From Dermanyssus gallinae (Eukaryota; Arthropoda; Arachnida; Mesostigmata; Dermanyssidae), in assembly GCA_003439945.1 (NCBI GenBank), contig QVRM01005375.1:682001-746000 (forward strand): a stretch of 64,000 nt of DNA, given 5' to 3'. How positions within the stretch are numbered: the first letter of the stretch is position 1; every line of letters starts with the position of its first letter. This document shows positions 12,381-24,899 of the stretch, one piece after another. The position numbers and the translations under genes are program-made. Below the pieces are notes generated by a model. It searched no databases and was not told the DNA's origin. It saw only the letters and a program-made list of their open reading frames with translations.

Positions 12381-12454
12381 AATGTTATTGTGGCATTGAG
12401 GCGGCTTTGCCGTTGATTGCAGACGTGGTGGTCGTCGTCGGTCGTAGACCTATC

Positions 12455-12471
12455 GGGGGGGGGGGGGGGGG
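12455..12471. repeat. Poly-G run
   Basis: Seventeen consecutive G bases inside a short GC-rich island. Length is unreliable in any assembly. Confidence 0.85.
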
Positions 12472-12689
12472 AGCGGGGTGGTTGTCGTATACAGCGCCGA
12501 GCGGCGCCGTCATGTCAGAGCTGAGCTGGCGGGTGGGGCTAAATGAGCCAAGACAGGACCTTGCGCTGGGCCCACTCCTTCCTTCCATCTATGCCTCCCA
12601 GCCCTCCCTCACTACTACTGCTCGCTGCTGTATGTATGTATGTATGAATAGCCCGCGACGACGGCGGCAGTCTAGATTACATCGCCGTT

Positions 12690-12712
12690 GGTGGTGTTGT
12701 TGTTGTTGTTGC

Positions 12713-12746
<34 letters not shown>

Positions 12747-12857
12747 GCTGTTGTTGTTGTTGTTGTTGTTGTTGTTGCTGTTGTTGTTGTTGTTGTTGTT
12801 GTTGCTGTTGTTGCTGTTGCTGTTGTTGCTGTTGTTGTTGTTGCTGTTGTTGCTAGT
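12690..12857. repeat. (TTG)n trinucleotide array with CTG interruptions
   Basis: About 55 trinucleotide units, mostly TTG with scattered CTG. Plus-strand frames read poly-Leu or poly-Cys; the minus strand reads Asn with Ser. No flanking coding sequence supports translation. It is most simply a microsatellite. A coding Asn/Ser tract in a minus-strand exon cannot be excluded. Confidence 0.9.
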
Positions 12858-13123
12858 GGTGCCGGAGCCCACAGTCTATTTACGAATGGTACCCACTCTC
12901 ATACACACCCTATTCTATCACCACATAAATAGTACAAGGTCAAATTCGCAACCCTGTACGCGATACATACATTTACAAAGAAATTGATAGATGTATATAG
13001 ATATACACACTATTCAAGCGTCAACGACATGGCTGAATTTTAATGTACTTACAATACAATGTGTAATTTTGTATAATATTTACAGCTAACGGTCATGTTA
13101 ATGATCGTATACATATAAAATTC

Positions 13124-13125
13124 CA

Positions 13126-13160
<35 letters not shown>
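13124..13160. repeat. (TA)n array
   Basis: TA array with one GTA interruption, just upstream of a retroelement fragment. Confidence 0.9.
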
Positions 13161-13215
13161 CTCGACTATATCCCCTTCCGATGATAGGGCTAACCAGAAC
13201 TGTTGGTCAGCCCCC

Positions 13216-13860
13216 TTGCATGAAAAGCGAATTGAGACTCTTTTGGAATACGAGACGACGCGCATAAATGCAGATCTGCGGCTTGATGTTGACCTATTCG
13301 GGCCCCACCGGTGTCGCTGTTGTGATCTTGTTAACGCGTTGGCCCATCATGGCTTGTCACGCGCCTTGAGTGCAGACCTTTTGTTGACACTTTTAATAGA
13401 ACACTGAGATCTGCTGGCTTTCTGAACCCCCGGGTCCATCCAGGGACGATAAAAAAGTCACTCTAACCCCCTTTAAGTGTGGCCGCATGCATTGTTGGGG
13501 CGCAACTGTAACCGACTCATTAGCCCTTCGATGGTTGGCGCAGGTGCGGACCAAGCAGATCGTGCTTCCAGGTTAGCAAAGACTAACATTGCAGAAAATA
13601 CTCTGGCGTTGGTTATTCGCATTAATTTTTTCTGTTCACTTTCGAGACAATGGGAAGATGAGGTCCTCTTACACTCAAGCGGATTCAGCTTCTACCCTCT
13701 CACACTCAAAGGTGGAAGTCTTAACCTTTCGACGGGAGACTCGAGAGCATCGGAATTTTTGCGTCAGAAAGGGCTGCTCGACATTCAACAAAGAAACGCA
13801 GTATCTCGGATAAAAGAATCCGTGACCACACGTTCATGCCACTGTTCACTCAAGATTCTA
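13216..13860 (+). pseudogene. Lineage B non-LTR retrotransposon, C-terminal region, decayed
   Basis: Two pieces of the same conserved C-terminal domain are visible. First, near 13240-13350, TTRINADLRLDVDLFGPHRC then VNALAHHGLS. This corresponds to the family pattern ARI..GLRLG....PH.C.C...V...GHHGLSC and includes its Cys/His residues. Second, near 13500-13800 in shifting frames, an ATVTDSLAL segment (WDAT motif degenerated), then [20 protein letters not shown]. Several frameshifts separate them. The function in the family is unproven, but the domain always follows RT. The 3' end runs into a TA-type microsatellite. Confidence 0.65.
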
Positions 13861-13868
13861 ACACAAAG

Positions 13869-13870
<2 letters not shown>

Positions 13871-13900
<30 letters not shown>

Positions 13901-13910
13901 CAAATATATA

Positions 13911-13954
<44 letters not shown>

Positions 13955-14006
13955 CAAATATATTATATATATATATATATATACAAATATTTATATATAT
14001 ATATAT
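13871..14006. repeat. (TA)n / TATACAAA array
   Basis: Over 130 bp of TA repeats with periodic CAAATA interruptions, directly downstream of the retroelement fragment. Confidence 0.9.
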
Positions 14007-14538
14007 GTTGTCTCAACATGTGTAGCGGCCGCTAAGACGTCGGTGGTTAAGCAAGCCCGCTGCCCTGTGCGCACGACGATCGACGGCAAGACTGATTGTT
14101 TAGTCGCTGATTTCGACCCACCAAGTTATCGGGCGACAATGGCTCTATCAATGGCCCAGCGGTCAGTTGCCACACGTGATCGCAACGCGATCGTTCCTAC
14201 ATAAAACGTTCAATTCAACTGCTAGCTACAATTGAACGACGTGATAAGCAGGCCATACTCGTAATAAGGATCGATTAAATAGCCCTGTGACTCGTGCATT
14301 GTACGTACTTTAGTGCTGTGTATTATTTTGCATCTCCTGCAAACCTAGTTTTTTGCCACTTTCGAAGCGAGTAATTCAAGCTCAGTAGTTTACAGGTCGC
14401 CCTATCTTCGGCAAAGATGTCCTAAGAAGCTAGACACTACTCAGTTTTTTCATACAGACACAGCCACGGTTTCAGCAATGACTAAGTATTTGAAGATCTC
14501 CAGCCATAACGTTTTAGTGATGCATATGCCTACTGATA

Positions 14539-14540
<2 letters not shown>

Positions 14541-14580
<40 letters not shown>
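14541..14580. repeat. (TA)n array
   Basis: About 20 TA units, no gene nearby. Confidence 0.95.
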
Positions 14581-14585
<5 letters not shown>

Positions 14586-14907
14586 CAAAACTTTGGTAGA
14601 AGATTGTAGTAATTGATATGTTTGTAGCGGGTTCCCGCTTGCCACTTTTCGATAAATACACGTAGACAGAGAATTGGAGCAATCGATGGACCGCCAAACA
14701 CTCGCCAAACTCTCAAGGTCCTGCCAACGGTGATGACAACGCTTTTGAAAGCATTTTCGCAAATTGATGGCAACCCATATATATATTTATATATAAGCAC
14801 GAACAATATTTGGCACAAGATACGGCCTACTGGTGTACAGAGAAGTGATTTCTGAATCACATGTTTGGTTGTATCTCAATTTATTACTTTTTAACCTCAC
14901 TTGCCGA

Positions 14908-14908
<1 letters not shown>

Positions 14909-14942
<34 letters not shown>
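14909..14942. repeat. (TA)n array
   Basis: TA array directly touching one end of the mariner element that follows, consistent with TA-targeted insertion. Confidence 0.95.
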
Positions 14943-14947
<5 letters not shown>

Positions 14948-15655
14948 GGGCGCTCAAACAAAACGACATTGTGTGTATAATAAAAGTCTTTATAATAAAG
15001 TACTCACCTGAGCACAACTATCCCACTCTATCACGAGACGAAGGATTCCCTGATCCCAGAACTCCTGGGGCTGGCAACAGCCAATTCTTTACTGTGTCCT
15101 TCAGTTCCTCATCTGACTTGCGACGACTCTCTTTTAGATGTTTTTAGCAGACCATGTTCATGTGAATCGCAGGGCGACATGTTCTTGGTGCATATGCTTA
15201 ACCTGCTCCTACTTGAAATTGCTCTTTACACTTTGTGTGATCCCAGAGCAGAGTCCATCTCTCCGTCAGCAACCCAGGCCGTTTGCTCTTGATAGAGTTG
15301 CATAGGCTACGGAGTGTTTCGCAATCCGACGTGGAATATCGGCCGGTTGAACGTTTTCCGTGGTTAGAAATCTGATAACACTTCGCTGTTTCTCAATCAT
15401 AGAATTTTTCAATGGAAACGCCATAATGTCCTTATACGCACTGCCCCGTTAACTAAGCGGGATACGCAGCTACCTGCTTCTTTTCTTTGTTGTGCTCAGG
15501 GGGCCGCACATGCGCACAGCCACACTGAACACTTCATTCGCGTCACTAGATATTTTACTATGTTATCCCAAAGCGGCATATTCAAGTGTTACGGTTAACA
15601 CTTGGTTTGGTTGTTACGATGTTTTTGCTTTTTTATTTGAACACCCCTCATATAT
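14943..15655 (-). mobile_element. Internally deleted mariner-type DNA transposon
   Basis: Mariner elements move by a DDE/D transposase and insert at TA. The two ends are related inverted termini: GAGGGGTGTTCAAATAAA at the right end (read on minus) and GAGGGCGCTCAAACAAAA at the left. Read on minus, the N-terminal helix-turn-helix start is visible (KNSMIEKQRSVIRFLTTENV near 15415). The C-terminal end is visible (SRRKSDEELKDTVKNWL, then FWDQGIPRLVIEWDSC, near 15015-15140), matching the usual GI..LV.RWD.C ending. The catalytic centre between them is missing, so this about 710-bp copy is a non-autonomous deletion derivative (full elements are about 1.3 kb). Stops also occur in the remnants. Confidence 0.75.
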
Positions 15656-16376
15656 TATATATTTGGGTCTGAATCTAAAAAAAATATCGAAGTAGTATTC
15701 TAGCGTTGGATTCGCCGCGGAGACAGTTTGTGCGAATCCTCCTATAATAATCCAGGATTCATGATTCTTGAGGAGCGCCTCTACAAGGACTTCGCATGTT
15801 AGGGCATGTTCAGTCGTAAGTTCCGGGACAGTGATTTCACTCGTTATTGCAAGTACATGGCGACATCCTGACGCTACCAAGTTAGCAAGTCGATTTAGAA
15901 ATGCCTGACGAAATGAGCACTAACACAAGTGCCAACAGAGCCCTTGTTTTGTATCACCAGAGAAATAAATCAACGAAGCGGTAAAGAATATGACAAGCGG
16001 AGCCAACTCAACATAACCTCAAATTATTAATAAATACGTGTACACTTGACGCTGCTTGTCTAGTTGGAAGATGTAAGATACGCAAAATATGGGTTGGAGA
16101 GGTGCCCAATGAGATTGCAGTCCAGCTCATTTACTTGTTCTAACACAGAGACGGCTCAATGAAGGCAACGCATTGTCTTGAGCAGAATTAATCTCCTTCT
16201 TGCTCTCCTGTTTGTGCGGGGCATCGCGCACGTTCAAGCGGGACAACCTGCTCCCTTCTCCTCACTTCTAGCCGACAGCACACTAGTGAGCAGGCTTACT
16301 AACTCCGCTCGTAACGATGGACATAAAGCGTGCCGGGCACTGGCAGAACTCTTCCAGAACCCCCTAAGATTTTAGC

Positions 16377-16377
16377 G

Positions 16378-16405
<28 letters not shown>
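16377..16405. repeat. (TA)n array
   Basis: About 14 TA units near the 3' side of the minus-strand RT fragment. Confidence 0.95.
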
Positions 16406-16410
<5 letters not shown>

Positions 16411-16648
16411 TTGTCAATTTCAATTTGAGGTTTATTCACGGAACCGCGATTTCACAATGCGTAAGTTCTCGTATATAAAAATATTTAAAATGTGCATTAA
16501 AAAATGTGTGTAAAAAGTGTGCATGCAAAATGTGTAACACCACTATTATCTATTTCATACTATAATAAGTCTCACTCCATACGAAACTAGCAATTGAAGT
16601 TGCTAAACACTTCTCCCGTTCACACAGTTTCAACCTATTGACGGGAAA

Positions 16649-17372
16649 CTAGTTTTGACTAGAGTTTTTGCTTGTTACCCATTTTTTCACCTCGCGTTTA
16701 AATAATCCGACTGAGGTAAGTACACGAATTTCTTTGGGAAGTTCGGTCCAGATAGTCGGAAGGGTGTATGCAAGAGCATGGCGAGTGGTCTGCTTTAGAG
16801 CTATTGGCCTCACAAATTCCGTTGCACGTCGAGTTGTGCGTCTAACAGCAGCTCTTATAGGAAAACCAGCATCATCCGGAATAACTCCTCTATACATCTT
16901 AAATGCAAGCGTGGCAATTTTTACCCTGTAAATATCCCTAAGTGTTAAAAGCTTAAAGTCTTGAAAACACTTGCGAACCGAATCGATGCGGCGCAAGCTA
17001 AATACCGCCCTGAGGGCATCATTCTGAATGACTTCGGCTCTATGAGTTATACCTTTATTATGAAATCCCCAAATTGAAATACCATAACAAAGAATTGGCA
17101 CTAATAGCATTTTATACACCAAAAGAAGACCCTCGACAGGCACTCCTAGTTCTCGTAGACGACGAATAGATTAAATTACCGCATAGCATTTAGGCGTAAT
17201 AACGTCTAAGTGATCATGCCATCTAAGCGTCTCATGTAAAGTTAAGCCCAGACATTTGATAGTAGAGGAAAGTGTCACTTCCGTTCCATTGAGCTTTAGC
17301 GTTTGAACCTGCGTGACCCTTTTGGCAGGGCGAAACAACGTGAGTCCTGTTTTGGTTGCATTTATCACCAGA
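16649..17372 (-). pseudogene. Non-LTR reverse transcriptase, C-terminal third (CR1/Jockey-like)
   Basis: One minus-strand frame runs through this region with a single in-frame TAA near 17168. It starts LVINATKTGLTLF, then IKCLGLTLHETLRWHDHL (the conserved LG..ld..L.W..H block after the RT palm). Then come LLLVYKMLLVPILCYGISIWG (the Y-K-S-x-L-Y-G/W-G thumb block), a LTLRDIYRVKIATLAFKMYR block, and a LPTIWTELPKEI block near the end. This order is characteristic of the region after the catalytic YADD in CR1/Jockey-type elements. The palm domain itself is missing; upstream the frame dissolves into a TATATA patch. A single stop suggests a comparatively young loss. Confidence 0.8.
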
Positions 17373-17399
17373 TAAATATAAATATAATGATATATATGT

Positions 17400-19425
17400 A
17401 TATATATCAGCTCGCTGGTAACTCTTGCTCGACGATCTTCACTGGCCCGAATAAATATGGCCAGCCGTATTGGTGTATGTTTTCTCAATCCCGCCTCTTC
17501 CGTAACAGGTAAGTTTTCTCCTAAAAAGTCAAAATCTTTTTTATATGCGCCCGTGGCAAACAAGGTTATTGCTGTGTATTCCGTCTCACATTCCGTCCTT
17601 GATTACTACATAAAAAACATTTTCAATTAGACTATTCGTCAACGCCTCCGTTCTGCTCGCATTCTCCTTGTCCAATTATATCCTAAAATCCCTTGCCAAC
17701 GTCAACGGTTGAGAGTTAGCTAATTGTTAATTGAGTAGTCGTGTACTTACGACTACTCAGCGAGCACTACGAAGAACTTTGCTTGACTGAACAGCATTAA
17801 ATCGGCGATTCTGCAGAACGTTCATTGAGATGAAGCGGTCGTCCTGATTTAGGGAAGGTGTTGCAGACGTTTTTGTTCTAGCTCGAATCCTGGCAGAACC
17901 CGCTCTTCTCCTAACTGGATTTTCGGGATGTGTGGACGCCGTCTGAACGCCGAGCTTATTGCGGACACCCGATCGACATGGACAGTCAACGGAGGGGAGC
18001 CCCAGTTCGTGGACATCCCCCGCACCAACCTCCCAGAAGCAGGATCACAGGGACCCGCTACGGCCCCCAGAAAATTGTCCCAATTTCTAACATAATACGG
18101 TTAGTCATGATTTCTGCCGATTATACGCCAGTGGGGTTAGATACTCGCCGTGACCACTACACAGCTCGGTGACGCAATAATAATGAGATTTTCCACAGCT
18201 GGGCTTTACTAAAGAGATTAAAATAAGAACAACATCTCTGGGCCTCCGCTAACCTTTGCAAATCCTAGGCAGATCGTGAAAATCGTAAAAACCCTTTGTT
18301 CATATAGCTGAAGAGCGTATGTCTTTGTCACTAGAAAAATGTCCATACCCTTAGTAAATCCATAATATAATCTTATTTTCTTCCACCCGTTTCGTCCGTA
18401 CTGCTTCCCTTTGCACCCATAACCATTTTGCTATATTCCCCAAAGCACTTGCAATTATTCTAGACGAAGCCCCATTCATTTGATAGGTTGGCTATTCCAA
18501 ATGTTTGGAACAAGGCAACACTGTTAGTGATTCCTAACAGTAAGGGAAATCAAATCGAGCCAAATGTATGAAGAGCATTTTAAAGGGCAACATTTGTAAG
18601 TTATCTTTATGAATAATAGCAAAGAGGGTAAGTGTATGTTAAGAGGACTGGGGAGAATGGTTATAGAAGGGGAAGTCGACGCACCCGTGACCACTAGATG
18701 CAGCCAGGTTATCTTTTTTCAAAGGGTCCTGGAACTACTAAGTGCTTGCAGAAACAGAAGAATTGCTATGGTTGTTGAGAGAGGAATTTCTGCCGCGCTG
18801 GGACTACGGAATAGAAGCTTTTGAACACACGCTTTCTACCACGCTCCATCCAGATAGATGGATTCCACGAGACTTACGATATTTGCATATCTATGAGATG
18901 TAAAGCGACATATGGTAGAATGATTCGCGGTTTGCTTAATAGCGGTAAATGTGTTAAAAATATCGTGTTGCCCAGCTTGAGTGCTAATCAATAAATGATA
19001 AGAATACTCTTCCTGCTAATGAATTAAGGCAGCGCCTGGGTATTTTTTTTGCTTAAACATATTGTAGACGCTACCATTAGAAACTGTATAATATGTCAGT
19101 TTTGCTCCCAGAATATAGAAACAAAAAAACATGTTAAAAGTTGTTTTTGCATCGTTCAGTGTCTACGGGGTTCAGAAGAAGCGTTAACCTTGCTAAAGAT
19201 CCTGAGAACGGCCAACTTTGTTGACAGAGTCCTAGCAAGGGACAGAGCAAATGTTCTTATGAGCTAAAACAGCTGGCGTCCTTTATTGGCGCGTACGCCT
19301 ATCTCAATGACAATTTTTATTTACGAGTTATAGGGCATCTGCCCTGTTAGAGGATAACCATCTCTCTTGTGCGGAGCTTGTCTGGTACTTATGACGCAGT
19401 AAAACGTTTTAGTGTCACTAAGTAG
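17400..19425. other. No gene seen
   Basis: Mixed-composition DNA with only short open frames. One at 19049-19267 has a CxxC...H..C spacing but no further family signature, so it was not called. Confidence 0.45.
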
Positions 19426-19426
19426 T

Positions 19427-19427
19427 G

Positions 19428-19503
<76 letters not shown>
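19427..19503. repeat. (TA)n array
   Basis: About 37 uninterrupted TA units. Confidence 0.95.
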
Positions 19504-19504
<1 letters not shown>

Positions 19505-19880
19505 AATATATGCATTTTTCTAAAAATAATATGGTAGGAAAAAATGATGCGTCGTAGCTGACAGTGTGGCTCGTTGTAACGAGGATTTTATGTTCAACTA
19601 AGTGCGGGAAATAGCTCAGCCTGTTGATTAATCGTGGTCCTCAGCAGCACAAACACGGTAGTTGCTGAGCCAGTAGTTAGCGAAGTAATAGATTGGACGA
19701 TTGGCATAAGAATGTCGGCAAAGGGATTGATGGCAGCGCCAGGAGCTTTTCATCGGGTTGACCATCGGTAGCACTCCAAAACGAGCCATTAATTATTACT
19801 TCGTCATACTCCTCGACATCATTCATAGTACCCATTTAAAGAAAATACTTCGGTTGTCTCTTTTGTCTATATATACACAG

Positions 19881-19881
<1 letters not shown>

Positions 19882-19921
<40 letters not shown>
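19882..19921. repeat. (TA)n array flanked by a short inverted repeat
   Basis: About 19 TA units framed by cacagcaa on the left and ttgctgtg on the right, so the whole block is a perfect palindrome. Confidence 0.9.
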
Positions 19922-19922
<1 letters not shown>

Positions 19923-20375
19923 CTGTGTCCCTATACAAAAAAGTAGTGAATCAATGGCATGAACGAAACGCTAAACGCTTCTTTCGAGCCAGACTTGCTC
20001 TACATCTCTTACTGGACAGACCACGAACAAAAGTAGGTGATATTGATCAGTAACTGTAGATCTTTTGTTTCATGGCACGACAATTAAAATCTTTGGCAGT
20101 ACCGTCGGATAAATTGGCAGAAGTGACCTGGAAAATTTTGACCAGGCAAGTCTTTCCCAGTGTATCGGCTGTGACTAAAAACGTAATCGCAGCCGATTTT
20201 TGACTGGAAACTCTAATACAGCGGTCTTCATTTACAATTAGGAGTACAAGTCCGTGGAAACTCGGTGTTGCGAGTTCTGCCATTACTAAGTTCTGTTATG
20301 TGTCGTCTTTAACACTAGAATTGCCGCACTCTCTCACAAAGCCATTTTACATTTACCTGCCAATGGAGGAGTAGC

Positions 20376-21560
<1,185 letters not shown>

Positions 21561-22260
21561 GGTGGCAATTTTCTTTTCCATTTATTTATTAATCACCTTT
21601 GTTAGATACGTAGTTATTTATTATACATCAAAACACGGTCGCTGAGCCAGCCTGACCAGTGATTCAGCTCTGGAGCACTTCCCCGCATGATGTCTTCCAC
21701 ATGCTCCCCCGTACCTGTTACAGAAACATTCTTCTGTCGGCTCCCTTGGTACCCTTGAGTTTTACAGAGAACATGGTAGAAGCAGCCGTCCAATGAATGA
21801 CCAACAATGCGTGGAGGGGACTACATCGCATTAGCCGCAGTGTGGTAGTACGCTATGCAGTGCACGGCTGTGGCAAATTTAGAAGTGTTTCACACTCAAG
21901 AGTGTGGACGATGAGGATAATGATGACGAGGATCATCGCGTCGACACCAATCCATGTCCAGTCTCCCGCGAGCCAAAAAACAATAGGAGCATCTAGCTAC
22001 AGCAATAAGCCATGGCTACGCCAGGACCAGCACGATGAGACCGTAGCTCGGCCAATAGCCGTCTCGCTTGTTATCTTGTTGTTAAACGACAATTTTATTC
22101 TGTTACTTTATGAATACAGATGGTTCTCACATTCGTTTTGACATCGCAACATGGTACGTGCGGCATAAACGTCGGTGCCTTGAGAACGCACTAAAAGCTG
22201 GACGCTGTTAATGGAATTTGCCAGTGGAATATATTATCCGTGTCATTGACCCGTTAGTCT
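21561..22260. other. No gene seen
   Basis: An open frame at 21797-22141 has no recognisable domain and is judged a chance frame. Confidence 0.4.
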
Positions 22261-22263
22261 CAG

Positions 22264-22284
22264 AATATATATATATATATATAT
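22264..22284. repeat. (TA)n array
   Basis: Ten TA units. Confidence 0.9.
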
Positions 22285-22366
22285 GTAAACATATAACGTG
22301 AGAAAATAAAATCCCGAATTATCTGTGTGTACGTTGATTCACCTGCTTTGTTATTCACCTGAGGGC

Positions 22367-22593
22367 GACGCGGATTCGTCGTTGGCTGGTTTTCAGTTAG
22401 CGCGAGCGTCGTCTTCATCGTGGGAGTAAATAATCGAAGCGTTTCTGTAACGGCCCACCTTCGAAACAGGTGGGCAGCGGTTACCGATGAGTGGACCTGA
22501 GTAAGTGAAAGACTGAATTAATGTCTCGCTCATCGTCGGCGGCGAAGTGAACTCCCACCAACTCGTGCTGGCCTTCTTCTTTGTTGTATGCAA
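22367..22593 (-). other. Possible exon region, unassigned
   Basis: A locally GC-richer block with splice-like signals. On minus, a pyrimidine-rich tract ending ...cacttactcag precedes position about 22502, and the block ends cctcag|gtgaat near 22367. One frame is open across it (HLFRRWAVTETLRLFTP...). A second minus frame from 22593 to a stop at 22393 is also open. On plus, ctga|gtaagt at 22501 looks like a donor. The strands give conflicting readings, so no exon model is claimed. Confidence 0.2.
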
Positions 22594-22863
22594 CCGGCAG
22601 CAGCATACGTCGATACGTATTTAATAAATCTAGTAATATGTCAACTTATACACGTATAAAAAATAAAAATATAGAACAGTAGCGGGCCTATGACCTTGAG
22701 ACCTGGGATTTTTCAGAGGGGAAATGTGATTGCGGTTCAAATAAATGATTTACCGTAACACTAAATCTCATCATCATCATATTTATTTCACTTATACTGA
22801 GTATGCATATAACATAAACAATTAGACAGATAGTACAATTATACAGTCAGCTGTTCGCGGCAT

Positions 22864-22908
22864 GACACTAAATCTACTATTGCGTAACACTAAATCTACT
22901 ATTGCGCA
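22864..22908. repeat. Tandem duplication of a 22-bp unit
   Basis: Two adjacent copies of acactaaatctactattgcg, differing only at the junction base. A partial copy (acactaaatct) occurs about 100 bp upstream. Confidence 0.85.
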
Positions 22909-23117
22909 ACTTACTCCGTATCCAAGTCAGCAATTGTTTGTCTATCCCTCTAAGCGGCCCTTGTGTAAAAAGGCACCAAAAACACACAGCTCATTTGCAG
23001 GTTTCATAATATAAATTCATATATTTATATGAATTCATATGAATTCACTTATTTCATAATTTAACAGACATCAAGAGGCAAACATATAAACCTAAAATGG
23101 AAATAACGCACTATATA

Positions 23118-23151
23118 TAAAGTGCGTTTTCAATCAATTAACTTATGTTAG

Positions 23152-23193
<42 letters not shown>

Positions 23194-23292
23194 TCTCGTG
23201 TATTTTATCTACAATCAAAAAGTGCGTTTTTAATCAGTTAACTTAATATTAGTGATTATATCTATGATCATCGTGTATTTGATCTACAATCA
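23118..23292. repeat. Tandem duplication, one unit carrying an expanded TA array
   Basis: Unit 1 (about 23120-23215) and unit 2 (about 23219-23290) share aagtgcgttt, aatca.ttaactta, tgttag/attag, and cgtgtattt.atctacaatca. Between the shared halves unit 1 has about 17 TA repeats (23156-23190); unit 2 has only ttatatctatgatc. Confidence 0.85.
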
Positions 23293-24318
23293 CAAGTTTC
23301 AACTTGCAAGTCGGATCATTGATAATTTACCTGCTCATCAGCCGCTGAGAGGTTACGCTAAGGTCGCACTGAGTATGTTTAAGGCAAGATCGATTAGCCG
23401 CATCTACTATGTACCTCTGAGTATACCATGAATAGGGCCCTTTATGGAAAGTTTGTCCTCTTGATTATTGCTTGAGACTGTTGTGTTTAGGCGACGTTGT
23501 GCCGACATGGCAGGAATCTGGACGCCATTCTTCCCGCTATACGCTAAGTCGGTACTTTGTCTATAGCCTCAACGCTATCCATTACTGTCTTCATCCTTTT
23601 CTCGTCACTCTCATTCTCATCACGATCAGTCCAGCACATGCCCACTACATTGTCGCTATTATTATTATTATTGTTATTTACGAAAAATAAAAGCAATTCA
23701 GCTTTGCTGTGAGAGGTCGACTGGCAGCCGCAGTTAAAATTGTCTATGGAGGTCAACATTTACAGTTTATGGACTTCTTCCTTTACCTGGTACCTACAAT
23801 CCAACACCGACGTTTCATCACATATTATATGAGTGACAGGAGGTGTTTTCTCTATCTATTTGGAGGAAATGCATAGAGAGCACATGGAAACACATCTCCA
23901 GACGTCTTTCCAAAGACTGTCCCTGCGTGTTGCTGTTTGTGACCTGATTTTTTAGAGGCACAACAGTTGATTCATCAAATTACATCACAATTTATTTAAG
24001 TGAACGTGTTCACCTTATGATCTGAAGCTGAAAATTGTACGAATGCTGAGTTACAGCCTTATTAGAGTATGGCCACATCTCCGGCGGCAATAATTGCTCA
24101 TTTTAAAGGAGGTTGTTTTTTTCCAGGCCATCGTCCGTCCCCTACGGGCTTGGAATGCCGTGCGGCATATCTTTACTGTACCGACGGCCAGACACATTGA
24201 GCTGTTTACGGTTTTCCTGTTAGTCCTTGTGGCAGCAAGGCCGCTGAATATCAGCGGTATATATTTTTATCATCTACTTGCAAAGAAAACTCGACCAAGC
24301 ACAGGGGTCGAATCGGCG

Positions 24319-24703
24319 GCATCCCGTTAGATAACAACCATGACTAGAGGCCGGCTCATCTGGGAGGTGGTCGCCCACATGATGGCTTCGGCGGAGGCAT
24401 GCAAGGAGGCGACAAACTTGTTCGACGCCGTTTTGACACTCAAGACAGCCAAGGAAACGGCCAGGCGGGAAAGGCTTGAGCGGGTCTCTCGGAGAAGTGG
24501 TCGAGACGAGAAGCCGTGCGGTCGTCCGTGCACCCGTGAGCGCCCAGGCCTCTGCGCGGAGAACGGCAGGCGTCCAGATGGGATGATACTTACACCCTTT
24601 GAACGAGGCAAAATGGTCGTTTGAGATGCAACCGTTGCCGACTCCACAGCCCTTTCTATGGCCGGTGGCAGCGCATCCACGCCCGCTAAACACATAGGTT
24701 TAG

Positions 24704-24705
<2 letters not shown>
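24319..24705 (+). pseudogene. Lineage B non-LTR retrotransposon fragment (post-RT domain)
   Basis: The frame reads LCAENGRRPDGMILTPFERG, then MVV, a TGA, then DATVADSTALSMAGGSAS. The family pattern is R.DGKRPDG.TL.P..RG..L.WDAT..DT.A.S, so the TGA almost certainly replaces the TGG of the conserved Trp. The preceding 150 or so bases (EACKEATNLFDAVLTLKTAK) may be another rearranged part. The fragment ends abruptly at a TA array. Only about 45 conserved residues remain; the RT itself is gone. Confidence 0.65.
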
Positions 24706-24754
<49 letters not shown>

Positions 24755-24793
24755 CTGGGAAAATGCAACCGATATGCAAAATACATTATATAT

Positions 24794-24857
<64 letters not shown>

Positions 24858-24895
24858 ATATAGCTGGGAAAATGCAACCGATATGCAAAATACAT
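24706..24895. repeat. Two (TA)n arrays with a duplicated 34-bp unique unit
   Basis: TA arrays occupy 24706-24752 and 24787-24861. After each comes the identical 34-bp unit agctgggaaaatgcaaccga... at 24753-24786 and 24862-24895. This is an array-plus-flank tandem duplication. Confidence 0.9.
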
Positions 24896-24899
24896 AAAT

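Noticed and set aside
16178..16375. Frame with a hydrophobic start resembling a signal peptide
   Set aside because: Begins with TTG, not ATG, and has no recognisable mature domain; ends at a TA array.
19049..19267. Frame with CxxC...H..C spacing resembling a retroelement zinc finger
   Set aside because: No neighbouring retroelement blocks were found on either side.
20047..20283. 78-codon minus-strand frame with protein-like composition
   Set aside because: No family signature, no splice or context support; could be chance.
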